A stretch of 6,813 nt of DNA from an uncultured Mycoplasmatota bacterium (GTDB lineage Bacteria > Bacillota_I > Bacilli_A > RF39 > UBA660). Below the pieces are notes generated by a model. The model did no database searches and was not told the DNA's origin. It was given only the letters and a program-made list of their open reading frames with translations. The DNA lies in NCBI GenBank assembly GCA_946494345.1, contig CAMMBX010000064.1, forward strand, positions 1-6,813. Reading direction: 5' to 3'. This document shows, piece after piece, positions 1-5,897 of the stretch; the first letter of the stretch is position 1, and every line of letters begins with the position of its first letter. The position numbers were made by a program, and so were the translations under genes.

Positions 1-1
1 C

Positions 2-55
2 AAAGATAAGAAAGAAGGTATTTTATATGGCAATGTACGATTTACAAAAAGTTAA
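2..55 (+). CDS. possible 3' end of an upstream gene (partial)
   Basis: The frame starting at base 2 is open from the window edge to a TAA at 53-55 and would encode 17 residues ending in GNVRFTKS. All codons are ordinary for this AT-rich genome, and a strong terminator lies 63 bases further on, as expected for the end of a transcription unit. The alternative is a short gene starting at ATG 27, preceded by AAAGAAGG at 11-18, the same RBS used by two clear genes here. That reading runs straight into the G tract. The fragment is too short to name a product or to decide between the two. Confidence 0.35.
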   Translation, partial: KDKKEGILYGNVRFTKS

Positions 56-57
56 CC

Positions 58-67
58 GGGGGGGGGG
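58..67. repeat. homopolymeric G10 tract, possible phase-variable (contingency) site
   Basis: Ten consecutive G in a very AT-rich sequence, by far the longest G or C run in the window. It lies 113 bases upstream of the large surface-protein gene. It also falls inside a short frame that starts at ATG 27 behind an AAAGAAGG RBS. With ten G this frame ends at 84-86 after 19 codons. With eleven G it would run to the TAG at 127-129 (34 codons). With nine G it stops at once after the tract. Long G tracts are classic slipped-strand phase-variation sites in other bacteria. Use here is inferred, and a sequencing or assembly artefact is possible. Confidence 0.45.
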
Positions 68-117
68 TCATTTAACCCTAATTTAAGTAATAAAGTTACT
101 TTCTTTCATTATGAAAT

Positions 118-148
118 AGGAACAGGATAGGAGTATTCTGTTCTTTTT
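118..148 (+). terminator. rho-independent terminator of the upstream unit
   Basis: Bases 118-129 pair with 134-145 over 12 positions, ten Watson-Crick and two G-U, around the four-base loop GGAG. The hairpin is followed by a T run (144-148). It lies between the upstream fragment and the surface-protein gene at 181. If the upstream promoter also served that gene, the hairpin would act as an attenuator. More simply, it insulates the gene. Confidence 0.8.
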
Positions 149-180
149 AATGCGTAAAAAATGAAAGGAAGAGGTAAGAG

Positions 181-2034
181 ATGAAAAAGAAAGAAAATAT
201 TGCTATTATAGTATTGTTGTTAGTAATGGTATTAGCGATAATAGGAGTAAGCTATGCGGCTTTTAACTATTCTAGAGAGGGAACTACTCCAAATACAATA
301 ACAACAGGAGTAATAAGTATGACTTATACAGAGACTGATAATGTCTTAAATATAACAGGAGCATTACCAACAACTGATAAAACAGGAAAGACAAGAACAA
401 TAGAAGGAGAGTATTTTGATTTTACAGTTTCAAGTACCATAACAGGTAATGCTAATATAAATTATGAGATAAGTGCCAAAAAGGAAGATGGCAATACTAT
501 AGATGGCTCTAATATAAAACTATATTTAACAAGATTAACAGATGATGGCGAAGAAGAATTAATGACTCCTGAAACTTATAATGAAGATAAATCATCAAAC
601 ACATATACAGGAAGACCAGCAGGAGAAATGAGTTTATATACAAGTAGTATGAGTGCAAGTGAAAGTAATACTTATAGACTTAGAATGTGGGTTGATGAAG
701 ATTATAATCCTCAAGGAGATGGAGGCAATCTAACATTTAGCGTTAGAATAAATGTCTATGGAAAAGATGGAGTAAGTATAGAACCAAATGCTCCAGAGTT
801 AGATGATAATATGATTGCCGTACGTTATAATGGTAGTGATTGGGTCAAAGCTGATAGTAGTACTAACAATTGGTATAACTATGATAAACAAGAATGGGCT
901 AATGCTGTAACAGTTTCATCATCAACAAGAGATAGTTATTTAAGTGCACCAGTAGGTTCAACAATATCAATGGATGATATAGAAACAATGTGGGTATGGA
1001 TACCAAGATATAGTTATAGTATAGGTAGTCAAAGAGGTACAAACTACTATGGAAAACAAGGAGATTATTTAGATACAACACCAACTCTAGCTTTACCAGG
1101 AGAAATAGATGTTAAGTTTGTAAGTACAAATACAAAAGATAGAGGAACAGCAAGATATATAGTAAATGATGGAATACAATCTAATAGTTGGTATACTCCT
1201 GATGCTTTTACTTTTGGTGATGAAGAGTTAAGTGGTATATGGGTAGGAAAGTTTGAGACTTCAAGTAGTAATTCTTCTTTAGAAAATGGAGGAGGCAATA
1301 CAACAGAGTTAGACCCAATGATAAAACCAAATGTCACTAGCTGGCGATATATCGATGTAAGTAATGCCTTTAATGTAGCCTTAAAAATGAATGATGCTGG
1401 CAATATATATGGATTTAGTTCTAATGTAGATACTCATATTATAAAGAATAGCGAATGGGGAGCAGTTGCATATTTATCTCAAAGCAAATATGGAAAGTTA
1501 GGAAATGAACAATATAGTGGTGCTAACAAAGAGGTATATCAAAATAAATCTGATCAGTTTATAACAGGTTGTAGTTATGGTAGCCCTCCACCTACTATTA
1601 ATTCTCCTTCTGATTATGGATGTCATTACACATATGATGTCAATATAAATGGAACAGGAGCCTCAACTACAGGAACAATCTATGGAATCTATGATATGAA
1701 TGGTGGTAGTTGGGAATATGTAATGGGAAATTATAATGATACTGTTGAAAGTAGTGGATTTATTTCAATGCCGGATGCTAAATATTATAATAAATATACC
1801 AGCACTGATGGAAATACAGCATGTAATGGAATTGCCTGTATCAGTCATGGCCTATCAGAAACTTCAAGTTGGTATAGTGATTCTCATACTATGGCGACTC
1901 AAGAATATTCTTGGTTATTACGTGGTAGTGGGTATAATGCTAGTTCTTTTGGAGGTATATTTCATTTTACTGGTGTTTCAGGTGGATATAATATTTATGA
2001 TACATTTCGACTTGTAATAAGTTCTAGTATATAA
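181..2034 (+). CDS. exported surface protein: TasA/camelysin-like N-terminus with FGE/C-type-lectin-like C-terminal domain
   Basis: The 617-residue protein opens with KKK and a hydrophobic segment (about 7-25) ending GVSYAAF. NTITTG and alternating beta-type sequence follow, resembling SipW-processed TasA/camelysin proteins. Residues 29-195 look like that beta domain. Residues 205-280 form a Trp/Tyr-rich module ending in MWVWIPRYSY. From about 340 the sequence resembles the formylglycine-generating-enzyme (sulfatase-modifying) fold, with GIYDMNGGSWEYVMGNY at 502-518 and a terminal LRG...FRLVIS. Cysteines occur only at 464, 481, 548 and 553, suggesting disulfides; I see no recognisable FGE catalytic motif, so ligand binding rather than catalysis is likely. 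The start has GGAAGAGG at 167-174, six bases upstream. A weak -10 (TTTAAT, 146-151) would overlap the preceding terminator. Two in-frame stops (TAA, then TAG at 2038-2040) end it. Ligand and exact role are unknown. Confidence 0.85.
   Translation: MKKKENIAIIVLLLVMVLAIIGVSYAAFNYSREGTTPNTITTGVISMTYTETDNVLNITGALPTTDKTGKTRTIEGEYFDFTVSSTITGNANINYEISAKKEDGNTIDGSNIKLYLTRLTDDGEEELMTPETYNEDKSSNTYTGRPAGEMSLYTSSMSASESNTYRLRMWVDEDYNPQGDGGNLTFSVRINVYGKDGVSIEPNAPELDDNMIAVRYNGSDWVKADSSTNNWYNYDKQEWANAVTVSSSTRDSYLSAPVGSTISMDDIETMWVWIPRYSYSIGSQRGTNYYGKQGDYLDTTPTLALPGEIDVKFVSTNTKDRGTARYIVNDGIQSNSWYTPDAFTFGDEELSGIWVGKFETSSSNSSLENGGGNTTELDPMIKPNVTSWRYIDVSNAFNVALKMNDAGNIYGFSSNVDTHIIKNSEWGAVAYLSQSKYGKLGNEQYSGANKEVYQNKSDQFITGCSYGSPPPTINSPSDYGCHYTYDVNINGTGASTTGTIYGIYDMNGGSWEYVMGNYNDTVESSGFISMPDAKYYNKYTSTDGNTACNGIACISHGLSETSSWYSDSHTMATQEYSWLLRGSGYNASSFGGIFHFTGVSGGYNIYDTFRLVISSSI
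1921..2010 (+). other. candidate DGR variable region at the C-terminus of the surface protein
   Basis: These 30 codons (R581 to R610) lie where DGR variable regions sit in C-type-lectin-fold target proteins: the extreme C-terminus, framed by an RG motif and an FR motif. About two thirds of the codons end in T, and most residues between the fixed positions (S, Y, N, H, T, V, I, D, F, G) are ones reachable from AAT codons by adenine mutagenesis. A makes up 21 of the 90 bases, but the preceding 90 bases are also low in A (24 of 90), so base composition alone does not mark the edge. No template repeat or reverse transcriptase is present in the window. Confidence 0.4.
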
Positions 2035-2060
2035 ATATAGTTTTTAGATTTTAATATTTT

Positions 2061-2085
2061 AACGTCAATAACCTTGACGTTTTTT
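2061..2085 (+). terminator. rho-independent terminator after the surface-protein gene
   Basis: A perfect 8-bp stem, AACGTCAA (2061-2068) with TTGACGTT (2074-2081), encloses the loop TAACC and is followed directly by Ts. It starts 27 bases after the stop codon. Its 3' arm also carries the -35 element of the next promoter. Confidence 0.88.
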
Positions 2086-2103
2086 CTTTATTTTTTATAT
2101 AAT
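2074..2103 (+). promoter_or_regulatory. promoter of endonuclease IV, overlapping the terminator
   Basis: TTGACG (2074-2079, five of six to TTGACA) and TATAAT (2098-2103, perfect) are separated by 18 bases. The expected start of transcription, about 2110, leaves only a couple of bases before the AAAGAAGG RBS (2112-2119), so the leader is minimal. Confidence 0.75.
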
Positions 2104-2126
2104 CTTCTTAGAAAGAAGGTTTTATG

Positions 2127-2981
2127 ATGTTAATAATTGGATCCCATGTAGGATATAAAAAAGATACTGGTTTAGTTGGAAGTGTTATGGAAGCTTTAAG
2201 TTATAAAGCTAATACTTTTATGTTTTATACAGGAGCTCCTCAAAATACTATTAGAAGTAATATAGATTTAGAAAATGTTAGTAAAGCTGGTGCTTTAATG
2301 ATGGAAAATGGTATTGATAAAAATAAGGTAATTGTTCATGCCCCATATATTATTAATCTTGCTAATGGGGATCCTAGTAAATTTAATTTTTCTTGTAATT
2401 TTTTAAGTGAAGAGTTAAAACGAGTTAATACTTTCGGAATGAAATATTTGGTTTTACATCCTGGTAGTCATGTGGGTTTAGGAGTAGAAGAAGGTATTTC
2501 TAATATTGTTAAAGCCTTAAATATAGTTTTATCTAAAGATGATAGCGATGTTATGATTTTACTTGAAACAATGGCTGGTAAAGGTAGTGAAGTTGGTAGA
2601 AGTTTTGAAGAGATAAAAGCTATTATAGATGGAGTTTCTAAGAAAGATAGAATTGGTGTTTGTCTTGATACATGTCATTTGAATGATGCAGGATATGACT
2701 TAAATAATTTTGATGAAGTTTTAAACTCTTTTGATAAAATTATTGGTATTAATAAAATAAAATGTGTACATGTTAATGATAGTAAAAATATAATAGCTTC
2801 TCATAAAGATAGACATGAAAATATTGGTAAAGGTACAATAGGGTTAGATACTTTGATTAAAGTCATTGATAATCCTAAATTAAAAGATGTTCCTAAAATA
2901 TTAGAAACACCTTATATAGATGGAATTGCTCCATATAAAGAAGAAATAGCTTTAATTAGAAAAGAAGTTAATAAGCAGTAA
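2127..2981 (+). CDS. nfo: deoxyribonuclease IV (AP endonuclease, Nfo family)
   Basis: This enzyme cleaves the DNA backbone 5' of abasic sites and removes 3' blocking groups in cytosolic base-excision repair. It is a TIM-barrel protein with three metal ions, usually zinc. All nine metal-ligand positions known from E. coli Nfo are visible, numbered from ATG 2127: H71 (VHAPY), H111 (LHPGSH), E147 (LLETMAGKG), D181 and H184 (CLDTCH), H215 (VHVNDS), D228 and H230 (DRHENIGKG) and E260 (LETPY). The length of 284 residues is normal for the family. The frame has two adjacent ATGs. The second (2127) gives a 7-base spacing from AAAGAAGG and aligns with the usual MLxIGSH opening; the first (2124) would leave 4. 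It has its own promoter, and its last 14 bases overlap the end of the convergent prepilin-like gene. Confidence 0.95.
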   Translation: MLIIGSHVGYKKDTGLVGSVMEALSYKANTFMFYTGAPQNTIRSNIDLENVSKAGALMMENGIDKNKVIVHAPYIINLANGDPSKFNFSCNFLSEELKRVNTFGMKYLVLHPGSHVGLGVEEGISNIVKALNIVLSKDDSDVMILLETMAGKGSEVGRSFEEIKAIIDGVSKKDRIGVCLDTCHLNDAGYDLNNFDEVLNSFDKIIGINKIKCVHVNDSKNIIASHKDRHENIGKGTIGLDTLIKVIDNPKLKDVPKILETPYIDGIAPYKEEIALIRKEVNKQ

Positions 2982-3405
2982 CTGTACAAGTATTATTTGG
3001 AATATCGTTTTTACTATAAACTATTTCATTTGTAGTTGTATCTATACATGTTAAATTAACAGTGTAGCTTTCTTTATTTCTTTCTTTCGTATATCTAATC
3101 TTGGCATTAGTACAATTTATAGTATCATCAGTATAGGGCTTTATTAAATCATCATTAAGTAAGTTTTGATAAGTAATATCAACACATCCTGTAAAGTTAA
3201 GAGTTCCAAGAGAACTTATATCTTCTCCTTCTTTACTTACAAATATCTTAGCTGCTTCTATTAAAGAATCAGCGTAATACTCATAAGATTTATCTTGATT
3301 GTTATTAACTAAAGCAGTAATAGATGGCATTACCATAATTAATATTAATGCCATGATAACTATAGTTGCAATTAATTCAATTAAAGTAAATCCTTTTTTA
3401 TTCAT
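2968..3405 (-). CDS. type IV prepilin-like / type II secretion pseudopilin protein
   Basis: The 145-residue protein starts MNKKGFTLIEL, a class III (prepilin peptidase) signal. Cleavage would fall between G5 and F6, with Glu at mature position 5 (E10) and a hydrophobic helix to about residue 26 followed by the usual proline (P27). The rest is a small extracellular domain with four cysteines (74, 98, 120, 140), enough for two disulfides. Such proteins assemble into pili, competence pseudopili or secretion pseudopili, which needs a prepilin peptidase, an ATPase and a membrane platform, none of them in this window. The RBS AAGGTG (3416-3411) lies 5 bases before the ATG. It stands alone on the minus strand beside an unrelated small gene and overlaps the nfo end by 14 bases. 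The exact filament system cannot be told; a ComGC-like or minor pilin role is possible. Confidence 0.82.
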   Translation of the reverse strand: MNKKGFTLIELIATIVIMALILIMVMPSITALVNNNQDKSYEYYADSLIEAAKIFVSKEGEDISSLGTLNFTGCVDITYQNLLNDDLIKPYTDDTINCTNAKIRYTKERNKESYTVNLTCIDTTTNEIVYSKNDIPNNTCTVTAY

Positions 3406-3423
3406 ATGATCACCTTATGATAA

Positions 3424-3432
3424 ATTATATCA
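3424..3432 (-). promoter_or_regulatory. extended -10 promoter for the prepilin-like gene
   Basis: On the minus strand TGATATAAT (3432 to 3424) is a perfect extended -10 (TGnTATAAT). The -35 region is poor, which an extended -10 tolerates. Only about 8 bases separate it from the RBS at 3416-3411, giving a very short leader. It lies between the stop of the DUF2624-like gene and the pilin start, so the pilin gene need not depend on read-through. Confidence 0.6.
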
Positions 3433-3444
3433 CAATTTAATCTC

Positions 3445-3693
3445 TTAAAGATAAGTATTCTTTAAATTCATAATAATAGTTGACACTCCATGATATATTT
3501 CATCTCTAATATTACCTTTTAAATTAAGTAAAATACTATTATCTTTTAGTAAAATATTATAATTTTCCTTTAAAAAATTACAAATAATAATCGCTTCATC
3601 TTCTGTTGGATAAATGTTTTGACTTTCTAAGTAACCCATTACAAGATGGGGATTTAGCATTTTAATATTATTTTTTATTATTCTTTCGATCAA
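3445..3693 (-). CDS. small DUF2624-like (YqfT-type) protein
   Basis: About 82 residues, hydrophilic and mostly helical, with no signal or membrane segment. The pattern of an N-terminal IIKNNIKMLNP, then a T-x-x-EA-x-x-I-x-x-FLKENYNILLKD block and a C-terminal helix, resembles my recollection of DUF2624 (B. subtilis YqfT), whose function is unknown. In Bacillus the yqfT gene sits next to yqfS (nfo), and nfo lies close by here, which supports the match, although here it is on the opposite strand. The frame can open at GTG 3702, but that GTG is part of the RBS AAAGGTGAT (3706-3698). The likely start is therefore TTG at 3693-3691, 4 bases after that RBS (8 after its AAAGG core). Confidence 0.6.
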   Translation of the reverse strand: MIERIIKNNIKMLNPHLVMGYLESQNIYPTEDEAIIICNFLKENYNILLKDNSILLNLKGNIRDEIYHGVSTIIMNLKNTYL

Positions 3694-3697
3694 TTTT

Positions 3698-3706
3698 ATC
3701 ACCTTT
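3698..3706 (-). promoter_or_regulatory. ribosome binding site that decides the DUF2624-like start
   Basis: AAAGGTGAT on the minus strand (3706 to 3698) matches the anti-Shine-Dalgarno complement and contains the upstream GTG. This makes GTG 3702 an unlikely start and favours TTG at 3693. A TATAAA -10-like box (3718 to 3713) lies 6 bases before it. Confidence 0.55.
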
Positions 3707-3737
3707 CATTAATTTATATGTAGTAAAATTAAAATTA

Positions 3738-3746
3738 TGTGATAAA
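3738..3746 (+). promoter_or_regulatory. putative extended -10 promoter for the PBP gene
   Basis: TGTGATAAA has the TGn extension and a GATAAA hexamer (four of six to TATAAT). It lies 9 bases before the AAAGAAGG RBS (3756-3763) of the PBP gene, within the 77-base divergent intergenic region. No good -35 is visible, so this is a weak call. Confidence 0.35.
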
Positions 3747-3770
3747 CTAGTAAAGAAAGAAGGTGTAGTT

Positions 3771-5852
3771 ATGAAAATTAAACAAAAAGTTAAACATAAA
3801 AGAATGAATAGACCTAGTAGAAGATATACTGTTAATGGTTCTACATATAAGAAGAGATTTTTCTTTTTAGGTAGTGTTTTACTTGTTTTATTTTTAGTAA
3901 TAACTTTTCGCCTTTATCAAGTAATGTTAAGAGATGAAGCTAAGTACGAAGAAGAACTTGCTACTCTTGCTACGCAAACAGTAGAAGGACCAAGTTCACC
4001 AAGAGGAAGAATTCTTGATCGAAATGGTAAAGTAATAGTTGATAATAAAGCGGTTAAAACTGTTTATTATAATAAAGATAGTGATAGGGGAACAAAAGAA
4101 GAAATAAAACTTGCTTATAAGGTATCAGAACATTTAAGTTTAGATTATGATGAAGTGACTGATAGAAATAAAAGAGAGTTTTTTGTTGCTAAGAATGGAA
4201 ATGATATGGATGATAGAATAACTGATGTGGAATGGGAGAAATATAATCAAAGAAAATTAGATAGTAATGATATTTATGAACTTAAAATAGAAAGAGTAAC
4301 TGATGAAGAGTTAGCGGCTTTTACAGAAGAAGATATACGCGCTAGTTACTTATATTATTTAATGAATAAAGGTTACTCTTATGACGATAAAGTTATTAAA
4401 AATGAAGGTGTAACTGATGAAGAGTATGCTTATATAGCTGAAAATAATGAAGAATTACCAGGATTTAATACTAAACTTGATTGGGAGAGAGTTTATAATT
4501 ATGGAGATACTTTTAGAACTATTTTAGGTAATATTGGAACTGTTCCTAGTGAAAAGAAAGATGAATATCTTGCTAAGGGTTATGCTTTAAATGATATAGT
4601 GGGAACTAGTTATTTAGAAGAAGAGTATGAAGAATATTTAAAGGGTACTAAAGCAATTTATAGGGCTATTAATTCTCATGAGTTAGAGCTTGTTAGTGAA
4701 GGTAAAAGAGGTAATGATATAGTACTTACTATTGATATAGATTTACAACAACAATTAGAAGCAATATTAAATGAAGAAGTAATTGCAACTAAAAAACAAG
4801 CGAATACTCAGTATTATGATAGAAGTTATGCTGTAATACAAGATCCTAATACAGGAGAGATACTTGCGATGGCTGGGCGGCAAGCAGTTAGTGATGGTAA
4901 TGGGGGATATAAGACAGTGGATTGTACTACTGGTATTATGACTGATCCTATGGTTAGTGGTTCTGTTGTTAAGGGTGCTAGTATGTTAGTAGGATATAAT
5001 ACAGGAGCAATTACACCTGGAGAATATCAAGTAGATGAATGTATTAAAATAGCAGGAACACCACAGAAATGTTCTTGGAAAACTTTAGGTAGGATAAATG
5101 ATATAGATGCTCTTGCTTTATCTAGTAATGTCTATCAGTTTAAAACGGCGATGAAAGTAGCAGGGGCAACTTATGCTTATAATCAACCATTAGTTATTAA
5201 TGAAGAAGCTTTTGATATATATAGAAATACTTTTAAAGAGTTTGGTCTTGGGGTTGAAACGGAAATAGATTTACCAGTAGAGTCTTTAGGCTATACTAGT
5301 AATAATAAAGCGCCAGGATTACTATTAGACTTTGTTATGGGACAGTATGATACTTATACTGCTATACAGCTTTCTCAATATATTTCAACTATTGCTAACG
5401 GTGGTAGTAGATTACAACCTCATCTTTTAAAAGAAGTACATGCGGCTACTGATGATGATAGTTTAGGAGATGTTATATATACATTTGAGACTAATGTGTT
5501 AAATACAGTAAATACTAAGCCTGAATACTTGAATAGAGTTAAAGAAGGGTTATATGCTGTTACTCATAAAAGTTATGGTTTAGGACGTGAATATATAGAT
5601 GATTCTCATGATCCTTCTGGTAAGACAGGTACTAGTCAAAGTGCTAAAGATACTGATGGAGATCATGTTAATGATACGGATACAGTATCAACTGCTTTTG
5701 TTGGTTATGCTCCATCTAGTAGTCCTAAGATGTCTATAACTGTAACAAGTCCTAACTCTACTTGGGAAAATCCTAATAATAGTTATTCTACATTAGTTAC
5801 AAGAAGAATTAGTAGAAGAGCAAGTGATGCCTATTTTGCTTTATATCCATAG
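3771..5852 (+). CDS. pbpA: class B penicillin-binding protein, PbpA/PBP2 type (peptidoglycan transpeptidase)
   Basis: This membrane-anchored D,D-transpeptidase cross-links peptidoglycan; family members usually work with a SEDS glycosyltransferase in wall elongation. The 693 residues comprise a basic cytoplasmic tail (1-29), one membrane helix (about 30-46), the PBP dimerisation domain opening with SPRGRILDRNG (76-86), and a C-terminal transpeptidase domain. The three active-site motifs are present: S398-V-V-K401 (catalytic serine and lysine), S451-S452-N453, and K618-T619-G620. The length is close to the Bacillus PbpA/PbpH group (about 700), and IKNEGVTDEEYA and YGDTFRTILGNIG look like that group. 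The loop just after KTG is acidic and contains DTDGDHVND, like a calcium loop. The start is fixed by AAAGAAGG seven bases upstream. A distinct divisome paralogue (FtsI/PBP2b type) is less likely: no PASTA domains are seen. Confidence 0.93.
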   Translation: MKIKQKVKHKRMNRPSRRYTVNGSTYKKRFFFLGSVLLVLFLVITFRLYQVMLRDEAKYEEELATLATQTVEGPSSPRGRILDRNGKVIVDNKAVKTVYYNKDSDRGTKEEIKLAYKVSEHLSLDYDEVTDRNKREFFVAKNGNDMDDRITDVEWEKYNQRKLDSNDIYELKIERVTDEELAAFTEEDIRASYLYYLMNKGYSYDDKVIKNEGVTDEEYAYIAENNEELPGFNTKLDWERVYNYGDTFRTILGNIGTVPSEKKDEYLAKGYALNDIVGTSYLEEEYEEYLKGTKAIYRAINSHELELVSEGKRGNDIVLTIDIDLQQQLEAILNEEVIATKKQANTQYYDRSYAVIQDPNTGEILAMAGRQAVSDGNGGYKTVDCTTGIMTDPMVSGSVVKGASMLVGYNTGAITPGEYQVDECIKIAGTPQKCSWKTLGRINDIDALALSSNVYQFKTAMKVAGATYAYNQPLVINEEAFDIYRNTFKEFGLGVETEIDLPVESLGYTSNNKAPGLLLDFVMGQYDTYTAIQLSQYISTIANGGSRLQPHLLKEVHAATDDDSLGDVIYTFETNVLNTVNTKPEYLNRVKEGLYAVTHKSYGLGREYIDDSHDPSGKTGTSQSAKDTDGDHVNDTDTVSTAFVGYAPSSSPKMSITVTSPNSTWENPNNSYSTLVTRRISRRASDAYFALYP

Positions 5853-5869
5853 AATAATTTAGTACTGTT

Positions 5870-5875
5870 TATAAT
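5870..5875 (+). promoter_or_regulatory. possible -10 box for the NodB-like gene
   Basis: A perfect TATAAT in the 45-base gap after the PBP stop lies 10 bases before the AGAGGTGAT RBS. No convincing -35 is seen, so the gene may be read both from here and by read-through from the PBP gene. No terminator separates them. Confidence 0.4.
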
Positions 5876-5882
5876 AAATTAT

Positions 5883-5893
5883 AAAGAGGTGAT
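5883..5893 (+). promoter_or_regulatory. ribosome binding site implying an ATT start codon
   Basis: AAAGAGGTGAT is a very strong RBS. The only standard start codon near the N-terminus of the downstream frame, GTG 5889-5891, lies inside it, and no RBS precedes that GTG. The correctly spaced codon is ATT at 5898-5900, 8 bases after GAGG. The next candidate, TTG 5910, is 16 bases beyond the RBS. Confidence 0.5.
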
Positions 5894-5897
5894 ACTT

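Noticed and set aside
899..1403. Open frames on the minus strand inside the surface-protein gene (899-1084 and 1065-1403)
   Set aside because: They lie wholly within a long, convincing plus-strand gene, have no good RBS and no recognisable protein features.
1736..2017. A 93-codon plus-strand frame overlapping the end of the surface-protein gene
   Set aside because: It is a shifted reading of the same DNA, hydrophobic because of the T-rich codons of the real frame, with no RBS or domain.
181..2034. The surface protein as an active formylglycine-generating or sulfatase-modifying enzyme
   Set aside because: Only the fold-type motifs are visible; I cannot identify the catalytic cysteine motif, and the export signal and variable-looking C-terminus fit a binding protein better.
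4296..4425. A 16-base direct repeat (GTAACTGATGAAGAGT at 4296-4311 and 4410-4425)
   Set aside because: Both copies encode VTDEE in the PBP dimerisation domain in the same frame; short coincidental repeats are expected in such sequence.
5854..5882. Inverted repeat ATAATTTA / TAAATTAT after the PBP gene as a terminator
   Set aside because: The stem is only A-T pairs with a 13-base loop and no T run follows, so it is unlikely to terminate; the TATAAT within it is more likely a promoter element.
5889..5891. GTG 5889 as the start of the NodB-like gene
   Set aside because: The GTG is inside the AAAGAGGTGAT ribosome binding site and has no RBS of its own upstream.
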